Shown here in pieces: positions 7,999 through 17,738 of a stretch of 64,000 nucleotides of DNA. The position numbers and the translations under genes are program-made. The notes beneath the pieces were generated by a model. That model was not told where the DNA came from, did not search any database, and saw nothing but the letters and a program-made list of their open reading frames with translations. Location: NCBI GenBank assembly GCA_965276635.1, contig CBDIBC010000004.1:248001-312000 (forward strand), given 5' to 3'. The DNA comes from CBDIBC01 sp965276635. GTDB taxonomy: Bacteria > Actinomycetota > Acidimicrobiia > Acidimicrobiales > Palsa-688. Each line of letters begins with the position of its first letter. Position 1 is the stretch's first letter.

Positions 7999-10900
7999 GT
8001 GGGGGCGTCCTTCACCCACCTGCATACCCACACCGAGTTCTCGATGCTCGACGGTGCGGCGCGCGTCGGTGACGTCATCGCCCGGGCGGCGGCCGATGGG
8101 CAGCCCGCCGTCGGTATCACCGACCACGGCAACATGTACGGTGTCCTCGACTTCTACAAGGCCGCCCGCGCCGCCGGCATCAAGCCGATCATCGGCACCG
8201 AGGCGTACATGGCAGCCGAGTCACGGACCGAGCGACCCGTGCGCCGCGGCCGGGTCGACGACGGTGGCGGCGACGGCGACGAGGGCCAGAAGCTCTACTA
8301 CCACGTGACCCTCCTGGCCGAGACCAACGCCGGCTACAAGAACCTCATGAAGTTGAGCAGCGCCGCCTACCTCGAGGGCTACTACTACAAGCCTCGCACC
8401 GACTGGGAGCTGCTGGAGCGCCATCACGAGGGCGTGATCGCCACCACCGGATGCCTCGGCGGCGTCGTCCTCCAGGCCTTGCTGCGCGACGACCCCGAGG
8501 GCGCCACCGCCCGAGCCGCCAGGCTGCAGGACATTTTCGGGCGAGACAATCTCTTCGTCGAGCTGCAGGACCACGGCCTGGCCGCCCAACGCCGGACGAA
8601 CCCGCAGCTCATCGAGCTGGCCAAGCGGATCAAGGCGCCCCTCCTCGCCACCAACGACAGCCATTACACCGCCCGGGAGGACGCCGTCGCCCACGACGCC
8701 CTCCTCTGCGTGCAGACCGGGTCGGCCATGGACGACCCCAAGCGCTTCAAGCTCGAGGGTGACGAGCACTACCTGAAGTCGGCCGCCGAGATGCGCCACC
8801 TCTTCGGCGATTACCCCGAGGCGTGTGACAACACCCTGTGGGTCGCCGAACGGGCCGACGTCACCATCGACTTCGGCAAGCCCAAGCTGCCGTCGTTCCC
8901 GCGGCCCCCCGGCTTCGCCGACGCTGACGCCTACCTCCGGCACCTGACCTACGAGGGGGCCGAGGGTCGCTACGGGTCGCCGTTGCCGAAGGCGGTCACC
9001 GACCGCGTCGACTACGAGCTCGACGTCATCGGCAACATGGGCTTCTCCGACTACTTCCTGGTGGTGTGGGACCTCATCCGCCACGCCCGGGCCATGGGCA
9101 TCCGGGTCGGTCCGGGACGGGGGAGCGCGGCGGGCTGCTGCGTCGCCTACTGCCTGCGCATCGTCGACCTCGACCCCATCGCCTACGACCTCCTCTTCGA
9201 GCGCTTCTTGAACCCGGGCCGCAAGCAGATGCCCGACATCGACATGGACTTCGACGAGCGCTACCGGGGCGAGATGATCCGGTACGCCACCGAGCGCTAC
9301 GGCTGGGACCACGTGGCCCAGATCGTCACGTTCTCCACCATCAAGGCTCGAGCCGCGGTGCGCGACGCGGCCCGGGTCCTCGGCTACCCCTACAGCGTCG
9401 GCGACCGGGTGGCCAAGGCCATGCCCCCGCTCGTCATGGGCCGTGACACGCCACTGTGGGCCTGCTTCGACGAGAGCCCCAAGTTCGCCGACGGTTTCAA
9501 GGCGGCCGGCGAGCTGCGCGACATGTACGGCGGCGACCCCGACGTGCAGCGCGTCGTCGACGTGGCCAAGGGGCTCGAAGGCTTGCGCCGCCAGGACGGC
9601 ATCCACGCCGCCGCCGTGGTCATCTCCGCCGACCCGCTCACCGAATACCTCCCCATCCAGCGCAAGCCTGTCTCGGGCGGCCGCCCCGAGGACGCGCCCA
9701 TCGTCACCCAGTACGAGATGCACGGCGTCGAGGACCTGGGGCTGCTCAAGATGGACTTCCTCGGACTGCGGAACCTCTCGGTGATCGAGCGCACCCTTGA
9801 TCTCATCGAGGCGGCGACGGGCGAACGGCCCGACATCGACGGCGTCTCGTTGGACGACCCGGCCACCTTTGCTCTCCTCGGCCGGGGTGAGACCATTGGC
9901 GTGTTCCAGTTGGAGGGTGGCCCCATGCGGGCGTTGCTGCGGTCCCTGGCACCGACCGAGTTCGCCGACGTGGCCGCCCTCAACGCGCTGTACCGGCCGG
10001 GGCCGATGGCCGCCAACATGCACTACGACTACGCCGACCGCAAGAACGGGCGCAAGCCGATCTCCTACCTCCACCCGGACCTGGTGGAGGTGTTGAGCGA
10101 CACCCAGGGCCTGATGATCTACCAGGAGTCGATGATGCGCGTCGCCCAGCGCATGGCCGGCTACTCGTTGGAGGAGGCCGACAACCTGCGCAAGGCGGCC
10201 GGCAAGAAGGTCCGCGAGATCATGGCCATGGAGCGGGAGAAGTTCGTCGCCGGCTGCGAGGCGACCGGGTACGGGCGCGATGTCGGCACCGTGCTCTTCG
10301 ACATCATCGAGCCGTTCGCCGACTACGCCTTCAACAAGTCCCACGCCTACGGCTACGGGCTGGTGATCTACCAGACGGCATGGCTGAAGGCCCACCACCC
10401 CGCCGAATACCTGGCCGCCCTGCTCACCAGCGTCAAGGACGACAAGGACAAGACTGCGGTGTACCTGGCCGAGTGCCGAGCCATGGGCCTCGAGGTCCTC
10501 GTCCCCGACATCAACCTGTCGTCGTCGGAGTTCACCGCCACCCGCGGCGGCGGGATGTCGGCCCGGGGCGCCATACCCTTCGGCCTGTCCGCCATCCGCA
10601 ACGTCGGCACCGGCCTGGTCGAGCGCATCGTCGCCGAGCGGACGAGCGGCGGCCCGTTCGCCGACTTCTACGACCTGTGCGAGCGCGTCGACCCCGTCGT
10701 GTTGAACAAGCGCACCGTGGAATCGCTGATCAAGGCCGGCGCCTTCGACTGCCTCGGCCACCCCCGCCAGGGGCTGTGCCTGGTGTTCGAGCAGATCGTC
10801 GACCGCACGCTGGCCCGCCGCCGCGAGCGCGAGCAGGGGGTCATGAGCCTCTTCGGCGACCTGGCGGGCGACGACGGCACTCCCGTCTTCGACGACGCCC

Positions 10901-11541
10901 GCGTGCCGATCCCCGACCAGGAGTTCGACAAGACCGCCCGCCTGGCGTTCGAGAAAGAGATGCTCGGGCTGTACATCAGCGACCACCCGCTCATGGGCCT
11001 GGAGGCGGCCCTCAGCCGCCACACCGACACCTCCATCGCCGAGCTGCGCGAGCAGGCCATGCCCGAGCCCCGCTGGGTCGGTGGCGTCATCACCGCCTTG
11101 ACCAGGAAGTACACCAAGCGCGGCGAGCTGATGGCCACATTCGTCCTGGAGGACCTGCAGTCGGCCATCGAGGTCTGGGTGTTCCCCCGCTCCATGATCG
11201 ACATCGGCCACCTGCTCGCCGACGACGCTGTGGTGTGCGTCAAGGGCCGCCTCGACACCCGGGAGGACCAGGCCAAGCTCATCTGCATGGAGCTGCGCCG
11301 CCCGGAGCTGACCGCCGACGGTGCCGACCCCCTCCACCTGGACATACCCGTCCACGCCCTCACCGACGACCGCGTCGACCGGCTCAAGCAGCTGCTCGTC
11401 GACCACCCCGGCACGTCCCCCGTGTTCCTCCACGTCGGGACCAAGACCGTCCGCCTCGACGCCCGCTTCGGGGTGGACGCGACCAATGGTCTGGTCGGCG
11501 AGTTGCGGGTGCTCCTCGGCGCCGGATGCCTGCGGAACTGA
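7999..11541 (+). CDS. dnaE: DNA polymerase III alpha subunit DnaE1
   Basis: Replicative polymerase catalytic subunit, 1180 residues, the normal length for DnaE1. The N-terminal PHP domain (about 1-290) begins with FTHLHTHTEFS and keeps TNDSHYTA. The polymerase palm has VGPGRGSAAGC and the catalytic aspartates in MPDIDMDFDERYR (around 411-423), and KMDFLGLRNL follows. A C-terminal OB-fold region is seen around WVGGVITALTRKYTKRGE. The GTG start at 7999 has AGGAGG about 7 nt upstream. Three DnaA-box-like sites sit just before the gene. An insertion rich in Gly, Asp and Arg (around residues 80-95) interrupts the PHP domain. In actinobacteria the PHP domain is thought to provide proofreading. Confidence 0.97.
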   Translation: MGASFTHLHTHTEFSMLDGAARVGDVIARAAADGQPAVGITDHGNMYGVLDFYKAARAAGIKPIIGTEAYMAAESRTERPVRRGRVDDGGGDGDEGQKLYYHVTLLAETNAGYKNLMKLSSAAYLEGYYYKPRTDWELLERHHEGVIATTGCLGGVVLQALLRDDPEGATARAARLQDIFGRDNLFVELQDHGLAAQRRTNPQLIELAKRIKAPLLATNDSHYTAREDAVAHDALLCVQTGSAMDDPKRFKLEGDEHYLKSAAEMRHLFGDYPEACDNTLWVAERADVTIDFGKPKLPSFPRPPGFADADAYLRHLTYEGAEGRYGSPLPKAVTDRVDYELDVIGNMGFSDYFLVVWDLIRHARAMGIRVGPGRGSAAGCCVAYCLRIVDLDPIAYDLLFERFLNPGRKQMPDIDMDFDERYRGEMIRYATERYGWDHVAQIVTFSTIKARAAVRDAARVLGYPYSVGDRVAKAMPPLVMGRDTPLWACFDESPKFADGFKAAGELRDMYGGDPDVQRVVDVAKGLEGLRRQDGIHAAAVVISADPLTEYLPIQRKPVSGGRPEDAPIVTQYEMHGVEDLGLLKMDFLGLRNLSVIERTLDLIEAATGERPDIDGVSLDDPATFALLGRGETIGVFQLEGGPMRALLRSLAPTEFADVAALNALYRPGPMAANMHYDYADRKNGRKPISYLHPDLVEVLSDTQGLMIYQESMMRVAQRMAGYSLEEADNLRKAAGKKVREIMAMEREKFVAGCEATGYGRDVGTVLFDIIEPFADYAFNKSHAYGYGLVIYQTAWLKAHHPAEYLAALLTSVKDDKDKTAVYLAECRAMGLEVLVPDINLSSSEFTATRGGGMSARGAIPFGLSAIRNVGTGLVERIVAERTSGGPFADFYDLCERVDPVVLNKRTVESLIKAGAFDCLGHPRQGLCLVFEQIVDRTLARRREREQGVMSLFGDLAGDDGTPVFDDARVPIPDQEFDKTARLAFEKEMLGLYISDHPLMGLEAALSRHTDTSIAELREQAMPEPRWVGGVITALTRKYTKRGELMATFVLEDLQSAIEVWVFPRSMIDIGHLLADDAVVCVKGRLDTREDQAKLICMELRRPELTADGADPLHLDIPVHALTDDRVDRLKQLLVDHPGTSPVFLHVGTKTVRLDARFGVDATNGLVGELRVLLGAGCLRN

Positions 11542-11616
11542 CCCCTTTGGAACTGACGGCCCCGGAGCGCCTAAAATGAGAAACCTGTCCCGCGTGGTGA
11601 GGAGAGTTGCAGCGGT

Positions 11617-12291
11617 ATGACGATCGAGGTCGAAACCAAGGACTGCACCGCACTGGCCGACGCCGAGCTGGCCGACATGGCCGACATCGTCACCGATGGG
11701 CCCGCCGGTTTCGACATCGGGCTGCTGTCGAAACAGGCCGAGGAGTGGGTCCTCATCACCCAGGCACGCGACGGGACCAAGCTGGCCGGTTTCGCCTTCT
11801 GCACCCTGGAGCGCATCGGCGGCACCCCTTGCCTGCTGTGGGGCCTGGCGTCAGTGCGCCGGAACGCCAAGCGTGATCAGGTGCTGCGCACGCTCATCTC
11901 CGACCAGTTCCGTCGGGCCGTGCTCGCCTTTCCCGACGAGGACGTCCTGGTCGGCACCCGGTTCATCGACCCGGGCGCCTTTGCTGCCTTCAAGGGCCTG
12001 GAGGACATCTGCCCCCGGCCCGACCACAAGCCGAGCGGTGAGGAGCGGGCGTGGAGCCGGCGCCTGGCCAAGCGGTTCGGCGCCGAAGGCCGCATCGACG
12101 ACCGCAGCTTCGTCGTCACCGGCGACGGCTCACCCACCGGCGTGTTCGACTTCGCCGCGGCCAAGCCCGAGTCGGTGGCGGCCGACGTGGCCGCCTTCTT
12201 CACGCCCCTCGACGCCACCGAGCGTCGTGACGTGCTGATCGCCTTCGGGTGGGGCATGGCCGAGGACCTGGCTGCCCGCTACACCTCGTAA
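11617..12291 (+). CDS. Conserved hypothetical protein, possible GNAT fold
   Basis: A 224-residue soluble protein of unknown function. The first 130 residues resemble a GNAT acetyltransferase in pattern: strand EEWVLITQARDGTKLAGFAFCTLERIG, then RRNAKRDQVLRTLISDQFRRAVLAF, where a GNAT acetyl-CoA loop would sit, followed by DVLVGTRFIDPGAFAAFKGL. No clear glycine-rich acetyl-CoA signature is seen, so the assignment is weak. The C-terminal third contains SFVVTGDGSPTGVFDF and ends with an Ala-rich helix. It starts 75 nt after dnaE1 with a GAGGAGAG ribosome-binding site at about 11597, so read-through from dnaE1 is possible. Confidence 0.6.
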   Translation: MTIEVETKDCTALADAELADMADIVTDGPAGFDIGLLSKQAEEWVLITQARDGTKLAGFAFCTLERIGGTPCLLWGLASVRRNAKRDQVLRTLISDQFRRAVLAFPDEDVLVGTRFIDPGAFAAFKGLEDICPRPDHKPSGEERAWSRRLAKRFGAEGRIDDRSFVVTGDGSPTGVFDFAAAKPESVAADVAAFFTPLDATERRDVLIAFGWGMAEDLAARYTS

Positions 12292-12324
12292 GGACGGGCC
12301 CCGGGGGCCGTGTGCTCGGGCTTC

Positions 12325-12999
12325 TCAGGGGCGGCGCAGCACGGCTTCGACGACCTTGTGGCAGTGCCCGTCGATCGGGGGTGTTAGGGCCACGACCAGG
12401 CGGTCGCCCTTCCGGCCGGCCAGGCGGGTGATGCCGGCTCGGTCCATCTCCGCGGCCAGGCGCCGATCCAGGCAGGCCAGCTCCCGAGGGGCGCCCTGCC
12501 ACACGAACCGGCAGGCCAGGTAGCCGACGTCACGACACAGCAGTATGGGTCCCTCCGGCTCCACCAGCCCGATCGACGGCCGATCCGGCTGGCGCTCCCA
12601 GAACGGTACGGCGGGGGCGTGGAAGCCCAGGAGGGGCTGGCCCGGCGGATGCAGGAGCCGTCGCAGCATCCGCTCGGCCCGCCGCCCGGTGATGCGGCCG
12701 ATGGGCTCGGGCGAGTCGGCCAGCACCAACGCCTCGGGCTCCGCCGGGTCGGGCACCGCATCGGTGTCCTCGGCCAGCGTGACCGACACCACATCGTAGG
12801 GATGGAGGGGCTCGTGGGCGGGGACCATCGACCAGGCTCGGACCAGCGCCCCGGTGCCCAACTCGACACCCGCACACTGACCGCCGTCGGCGGCCAGCAC
12901 GAGCAGCTGGAGCTCGGCGCCGGGGGCAACCCGCAGACGGGGCACCTCCTTGCCGAGGCCCTGGAAGTCTGGGGCGGTGGTGGCAGGCACGATGCTCAT
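12325..12999 (-). CDS. Conserved hypothetical protein
   Basis: A 224-residue soluble protein not assigned to a known family. It has a beta-rich N-terminal part (ELQLLVLAADGGQCAGVELG, PYDVVSVTLAEDTDAVPDP), a Pro-rich middle (RRLLHPPGQPLLGFHAPAVP) and a C-terminus with a Cys/His-containing segment near the end (PPIDGHCHKVVEAVL). No signal peptide or membrane segment is seen. ATG 12999 was chosen from the coding-like stretch beginning MSIVPATTAP; the frame is open further upstream but the extension is low-complexity. It converges with the gene ending at 12291 and is followed upstream by the YyaL-type gene on the same strand. Confidence 0.55.
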   Translation of the reverse strand: MSIVPATTAPDFQGLGKEVPRLRVAPGAELQLLVLAADGGQCAGVELGTGALVRAWSMVPAHEPLHPYDVVSVTLAEDTDAVPDPAEPEALVLADSPEPIGRITGRRAERMLRRLLHPPGQPLLGFHAPAVPFWERQPDRPSIGLVEPEGPILLCRDVGYLACRFVWQGAPRELACLDRRLAAEMDRAGITRLAGRKGDRLVVALTPPIDGHCHKVVEAVLRRP

Positions 13000-13132
13000 A
13001 GTGGCGAAGGGACGGGCCGAGGCGGTGGATACCCGCCTGACGGCGGCGGCCCGAGCCCCGAACTCTATCGGACCCGATCGGGCCGCGTGGGGTCGCCAGC
13101 AGCTCGCCTGGGCTCTGGGGGTGGTGCCGCGG

Positions 13133-15205
13133 TCACCGCCCCTCGAATGCAGCCCGGAGGCCGGCCGGGTCCCCGGCCGGCGCCCGACAGGCGAAGTCCT
13201 GGCACACGAAGGCGAGCCCGGCCGTGTCGGGACCGGAGCGACCCTCCCACAGTGGCGAGGGGTATGGCTCGCCCCAGGCCAGGACCACGTCCGGCCGGTA
13301 GGCCCGGCGGACCTCGGCCAGCAGGTCGGGGCGCACACCGGTGACGGCCACCTCGGTCAGGCCGTCGGCCAGCCCGGCCGCCGCGGCCAGGACGGTGAAG
13401 GCCAGCGGCGCCCGATCCAGAGCTGGCCCCATGGCCGCCAGCACGTCGGTAGCCGCGGCGCGGTACCGGCCCTCCCCGGTCAGCCCGGCCAGCCGCAGGA
13501 GCGCCACCGCGGCGACCGATACGGCGGAAGGGGTGGCGCCGTCGTAGGTGTCCTTCGGTCGGGCGATCAGCGCTTCCGCGTCGGACCCGGTCGAGAAGAA
13601 CCCGGCGCCCGCCGGATCGGCGAACAGGGTCAGGAGGTCGTCGGCGCCGCGCCGGGCCTCGGCGATCCACCGGGCCTGCCCCGTCGCCTCGGCCAGGCGG
13701 ACGAAGGCTTCGGTCAACCAGGCGTAGTCGGCCGCGTAGGCCAGGTGCTGGGCCCGCCCGGCCGGGCGCTCGGCCCCCGGGCCGGTCGCGCCGCCAGCGC
13801 CGACCGCGGCGGGGTCGTCGCGGTGCTGCCACGACCGCAGCCAGCGGCCGTCTGGTCGGCGCAGGGCGGCCAGGAGGAACTCGGCGGTCTCGGCGGCGGC
13901 GGTGATCCAGTCGGGGCGGCCGAGCACCGCGCCCGCCTCGGCCAGGGCGGCGACGGCCATGGCGTTCCACTCGGTCAGCACCTTGTCGTCGAGACCGGGC
14001 CGGGTCCGATCGGCGCGTCGGCGCAGAAGGGCCTGCCGGCCCGCCTCCACCTCGGCCGGGCGGGCCAGCTCGCCTCGCGCCGGCCGCCAGAGGATGTTGT
14101 GCCCCTCCCAGTTGCCCCGGGAGGTGACGCCATACCAGGCCGCGGTCTCGACGCCGGCCACCTCGTGCACCTCGGCTTCGTCCCAGACGTAGAACCGGCC
14201 TTCGACGCCTTCGCTGTCGGCGTCCTCCGCCGACGACATGCCCCCGCCGGGCTGGCGCACCGGGGGCGCCAGCAGGTAGCCGACCGTCTCCTCCACCACC
14301 TGTCGGTAGCGGTCGAATCCGGTCACCTGCCAGGCCCGCACGTAGACCCGGGCCAGGAGGGCATTGTCATAGAGCATCTTCTCGAAGTGCGGGACCAGCC
14401 ACCGTCGATCGGTCGCATAGCGGGCGAACCCGCCGGCCAGGTGGTCGTAGATGCCGCCCGACGCCATGGCATCGAGGGTCGTGATCAGCGCCTGGCGCGC
14501 CGACGATGGGGCCGACCCGGTGGCGTCAGCGGCCAGCAGCAGCTCCAGCATCCCGGGCTGGGGGAACTTCGGGGCGCCCCCGAAGCCGCCCCACTCGGCG
14601 TCGAATCGGCTGACCAGCGCCTCCGCGGTGGCGCGCACCACCGACGCGCCGCGTCCCTCCGCCTCCCCCCGTGACTCGCTCAGTCCCGCCTGCAGACCCT
14701 CGCCGGTCGGAAGGGCGAGCCCGTTGCGCACCGCGTCGGCCAGGGTTACGGCATCGCCCTCCAGCCCCTGGCGCCCGCCCCGCCAGACCGTGCTGACTCG
14801 CTGCATGAGGTCGACGAAGCCGGCTCTCGGAAAATAGGTGCCGCCAAAGAACGGCCGGCCGTCGGGCAGCAGGAACAGCGTCATGGGCCAGCCACCCGAG
14901 CCACTGACGAGCTGCACGGCCTCCATGTAGATGCTGTCGACGTCCGGGCGTTCCTCGCGATCGACCTTGACGCTCACGAACTGCTCGTTCATCACCGCGG
15001 CAGTGGCCTCGTCCTCGAAGGACTCGTGGGCCATCACGTGGCACCAGTGGCAGGCGGAGTAGCCGACGGAGAGCAGCACGGGCACGTCGCGCTGGCGGGC
15101 GGCGGCGAAGGCCTCGTCACCCCACGGGTACCAGTCGACCGGGTTGTCGGCATGCTGGCGCAGGTAGGGGCTGGTCTCTTGCGCCAGCCGATTGGTCGTC
15201 GTCAC
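13133..15205 (-). CDS. YyaL/SPATA20-type protein: DUF255 thioredoxin domain plus (alpha/alpha)6 barrel
   Basis: A 690-residue cytosolic protein of the YyaL/SPATA20 family. The N-terminal thioredoxin-like domain (about 1-170) begins with ETSPYLRQHADNPVDWYPWG, keeps the CHWCHVM redox motif (around 50-56) and DREERPDVDSIYM, and ends with FFGGTYFP. The rest is a glucosamine-epimerase-like (alpha/alpha)6 barrel, with FEKMLYDNALLARVY and FYVWDEAEV conserved. The family is nearly universal but its enzymatic role is unsettled: a thiol-redox or sugar-modifying function has been proposed. It is monocistronic in appearance, with long upstream non-coding DNA. Confidence 0.9.
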   Translation of the reverse strand: MTTTNRLAQETSPYLRQHADNPVDWYPWGDEAFAAARQRDVPVLLSVGYSACHWCHVMAHESFEDEATAAVMNEQFVSVKVDREERPDVDSIYMEAVQLVSGSGGWPMTLFLLPDGRPFFGGTYFPRAGFVDLMQRVSTVWRGGRQGLEGDAVTLADAVRNGLALPTGEGLQAGLSESRGEAEGRGASVVRATAEALVSRFDAEWGGFGGAPKFPQPGMLELLLAADATGSAPSSARQALITTLDAMASGGIYDHLAGGFARYATDRRWLVPHFEKMLYDNALLARVYVRAWQVTGFDRYRQVVEETVGYLLAPPVRQPGGGMSSAEDADSEGVEGRFYVWDEAEVHEVAGVETAAWYGVTSRGNWEGHNILWRPARGELARPAEVEAGRQALLRRRADRTRPGLDDKVLTEWNAMAVAALAEAGAVLGRPDWITAAAETAEFLLAALRRPDGRWLRSWQHRDDPAAVGAGGATGPGAERPAGRAQHLAYAADYAWLTEAFVRLAEATGQARWIAEARRGADDLLTLFADPAGAGFFSTGSDAEALIARPKDTYDGATPSAVSVAAVALLRLAGLTGEGRYRAAATDVLAAMGPALDRAPLAFTVLAAAAGLADGLTEVAVTGVRPDLLAEVRRAYRPDVVLAWGEPYPSPLWEGRSGPDTAGLAFVCQDFACRAPAGDPAGLRAAFEGR

Positions 15206-15612
15206 CGGCCCAACCTATCGGGGGATCTGCCGGCCGGTCCGTCAGTCGAACCTGGGACCCCCTGGGCGGGGTGCCCGTGAACGCCGAGATATGCGGTGTA
15301 TCGAAGGTCCTCCCGATCTTCGCTTGTTCAGGGCATTCGTGGGCGACTGGTCGCGGGTTGAGCGTCGAATGTAGGTGGCGGTGACAGGGAGGTTTCGGCA
15401 GGGGATCACGGAATGACGCCAGTCGGCGTGATAGGTTGATACGGAGTTTTCCTGCGAAATGGTGGGTCATCGGCCCGGCGTTGGTTACGGTGTCCGGCGG
15501 CCTTCAGGCGTGGTGAGGGTGAGTATTCCTACGCACCGATCACCGGTGAGCGCTCCAGGTGAATTTCGCCGTCCGCCCGGACCTCGCGGCCTCGTAAAAC
15601 GGTGGTGATCGG
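15206..15612. other. 407-nt intergenic region between two divergent genes
   Basis: This gap separates the YyaL-type gene (leaving leftwards) from the GGDEF-EAL gene (leaving rightwards). It must contain promoters for both. No convincing gene is visible: frames in it lack a plausible start and family resemblance. The local AT content rises around 15400-15450. No clear operator or RNA structure was recognised. Confidence 0.6.
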
Positions 15613-17445
15613 ATGCGCATATCGCGGAAGTCGCAGTTGTCGGATGTGCTGGGGGAGTTTGCGCGCACGATGATGACGGAGTTCCCGATCCAGGCCATTC
15701 TGGATCGGTTGGTGGCCCGGATCGTCGATGTGCTGCCCGTCACCGGAGCGGGGGTCACGCTGATCTCTGACGGCGTCGTTCCTCGCTACATTGCCGCGTC
15801 GAACCCGAAGGCGCTGCACTCCGAGCGGCTGCAGTCCGAGCTCGATGAGGGACCGTGCCTGGTTGCGTTCCGGAGTGGTCAGGCGGTGACAGTCCCCGAT
15901 CTGGCCGGCGACCACCGGTTCCCCCTGTTCGGCCCTCGGGCTGCGGCGGCCGGCCTGGCTGCGGTGTTCACGTTTCCGCTTGGCCACAGCGGGGCGCTGA
16001 TCGGGGCCCTGGATCTCTACCGTGACACCCCAGGACCGCTCGACGCGGAGGACATGCATGCCGCCCAGACGTTGGCGGACGTAGCCGCCGCCTACCTGCT
16101 GAACGCTCGCGCACGAGCCGACCTGTCAGCGGCTGCTGAGCTGTTCCGGCACAACTCGTTGCACGACATGCTGACCGGCCTGCCGAACCGGATGCTGTTC
16201 CTCGAACGCCTGGAGCATGCTGTGCTCCGGGCCCGACGTTCTCACCAGCTGATCGCCGTGCTCTACGCTGACCTGGACCGCTTCAAGATGGTCAACGACC
16301 TGCACGGCCACGACGCAGGGGACGACCTCCTCGTCGCCGTCACCGAACGGCTGGCTGCAGCGCTCCGTCCGGGTGACACGCTGGCCCGTCTGGCCGGAGA
16401 CGAGTTCGTCGTTCTCTGCGAGGGGCTGGTGGACGGCTCGGAGGCGTCGAGGATCGTCGACCGCTTGACCCGGGCGATGCTGAGGCCGTTCACCCTCTCG
16501 GGGGTCGAGATGCACGTGACCGCGTCCATCGGGGTGACCTTCGCCGGCGCCGGGCAGGACGTGGTCGCCGAGGAGATCCTGCGGAACGCCGATGCCGCCA
16601 TGTACGAGGCGAAACGGAGCGGTGGCGGGCGCCACGTCATCCTCGAGACCACGGAGCAGTCCCGGCCGTCCGAGGAGGCGACGCTGTCGTATGACCTTGG
16701 TCATGCCGTTCGCGGCGACGAGCTGCGCCTCGACTACCAGCCGATCGCCACGACTACCGACGGCACGGTGGTGGGCATCGAGGCCCTGGCTCGCTGGCAG
16801 CACCCGCACAGAGGTCTGGTGGCGCCCGGCGTGTTCATTCCCATCGCCGAGAGGGCCGCCCTTATCGGCGGCATCGGCCAGTGGGTGTTGCGTCGTGCCT
16901 GCACCGACCTGGCCCGATGGCGTGCACCTTCGCCCGGCAGTCGCTTGGTGCTGTCGGTGAACGTGTCCGCCCGCCAGCTCATGGACCCAGACTTCGCCCG
17001 CACGGTCACGACGGTCCTCGCCGAGACGTCCACCAGTCCGGACTCGCTCATCTTGGAGGTGACCGAGACCGTGTTCATCCGCGACGGTGATCGGGCCCTG
17101 GCGGCGATGAACGCGTTGAAGGAGCTCGGCGTGGCGTTGGCGCTCGACGACTTCGGGACCGGCTTCTCGTCACTCAGCCACCTCAACCGCTTTCCGGTCG
17201 ACATCATCAAGATCGACCGGACCTTCGTGTCCGCCCTCGGCATCGAGACCGCCAGCACGGCGATCGTCACTGCCGTAATCGATCTGGGTCACACGCTGGG
17301 GATGACCGTCACCGCCGAGGGCGTCGAGACGGCCGGCCAGCACCAACGGCTGATCGAGCTCGGTGCCGACACCTGCCAGGGCTACCACTTCGCCCGGCCG
17401 ATGCCCGCCTCCGATCTGGATGCGCTCCTGGGCACATCGGCGTGA
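15613..17445 (+). CDS. GAF-GGDEF-EAL cyclic-di-GMP turnover protein
   Basis: A 610-residue soluble bifunctional signalling protein. GAF domain about 15-165; diguanylate cyclase domain about 175-345 with RLAGDEF in place of RLGGDEF (the AGDEF variant is usually still active) and an upstream inhibitory I-site RPGD five residues before it; phosphodiesterase domain about 360-605 with GIEALARW, EVTETVF, DDFGTGFSSL and AEGVET. All main EAL metal-binding motifs look intact, so both making and degrading c-di-GMP are possible, tuned by the GAF sensor. It directly precedes the MAA operon on the same strand, but a candidate promoter lies between them. No membrane segment is seen. Confidence 0.93.
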   Translation: MRISRKSQLSDVLGEFARTMMTEFPIQAILDRLVARIVDVLPVTGAGVTLISDGVVPRYIAASNPKALHSERLQSELDEGPCLVAFRSGQAVTVPDLAGDHRFPLFGPRAAAAGLAAVFTFPLGHSGALIGALDLYRDTPGPLDAEDMHAAQTLADVAAAYLLNARARADLSAAAELFRHNSLHDMLTGLPNRMLFLERLEHAVLRARRSHQLIAVLYADLDRFKMVNDLHGHDAGDDLLVAVTERLAAALRPGDTLARLAGDEFVVLCEGLVDGSEASRIVDRLTRAMLRPFTLSGVEMHVTASIGVTFAGAGQDVVAEEILRNADAAMYEAKRSGGGRHVILETTEQSRPSEEATLSYDLGHAVRGDELRLDYQPIATTTDGTVVGIEALARWQHPHRGLVAPGVFIPIAERAALIGGIGQWVLRRACTDLARWRAPSPGSRLVLSVNVSARQLMDPDFARTVTTVLAETSTSPDSLILEVTETVFIRDGDRALAAMNALKELGVALALDDFGTGFSSLSHLNRFPVDIIKIDRTFVSALGIETASTAIVTAVIDLGHTLGMTVTAEGVETAGQHQRLIELGADTCQGYHFARPMPASDLDALLGTSA

Positions 17446-17506
17446 CGCCGGCGGCGCCCAGAGAAGGTTACGGGCCCGAAAATGTCGGCACAACGCAGAC
17501 TTTTTA

Positions 17507-17535
17507 TTGTGCACCACCGCTGGAGACGTTACACT
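17507..17535 (+). promoter_or_regulatory. Candidate housekeeping promoter of the MAA operon
   Basis: A -35-like TTGTGC (17507-17512) is separated by exactly 17 nt from a -10-like TACACT (17530-17535), which fits the actinobacterial TAnnnT pattern. It lies in the gap after the GGDEF-EAL gene and would leave a leader of roughly 195 nt before the HAD-like gene. The region from 17499 on is unusually AT-rich for this window. Confidence 0.45.
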
Positions 17536-17738
17536 CGTAATAGGAAGTCGAGGGGTCGAGGAATGACCGCTGGTCCTGCTCGGCAGCCACCACCCTGGAG
17601 ATCTTTCACACAGCCGGGACACCGACCGGCTCAAGCGTGCTCAACGATGCCCGACCGGGTCTTTCGACCGCACTGCGCTCTCCCTGCGACTACTCCGGGC
17701 AAAGCCATTGCCTACGCAGCCGCCCACAGAAATGGAAC

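Noticed and set aside
8221..11433. Long minus-strand open frame across dnaE1
   Set aside because: High-GC shadow of dnaE1: no start context, no family resemblance.
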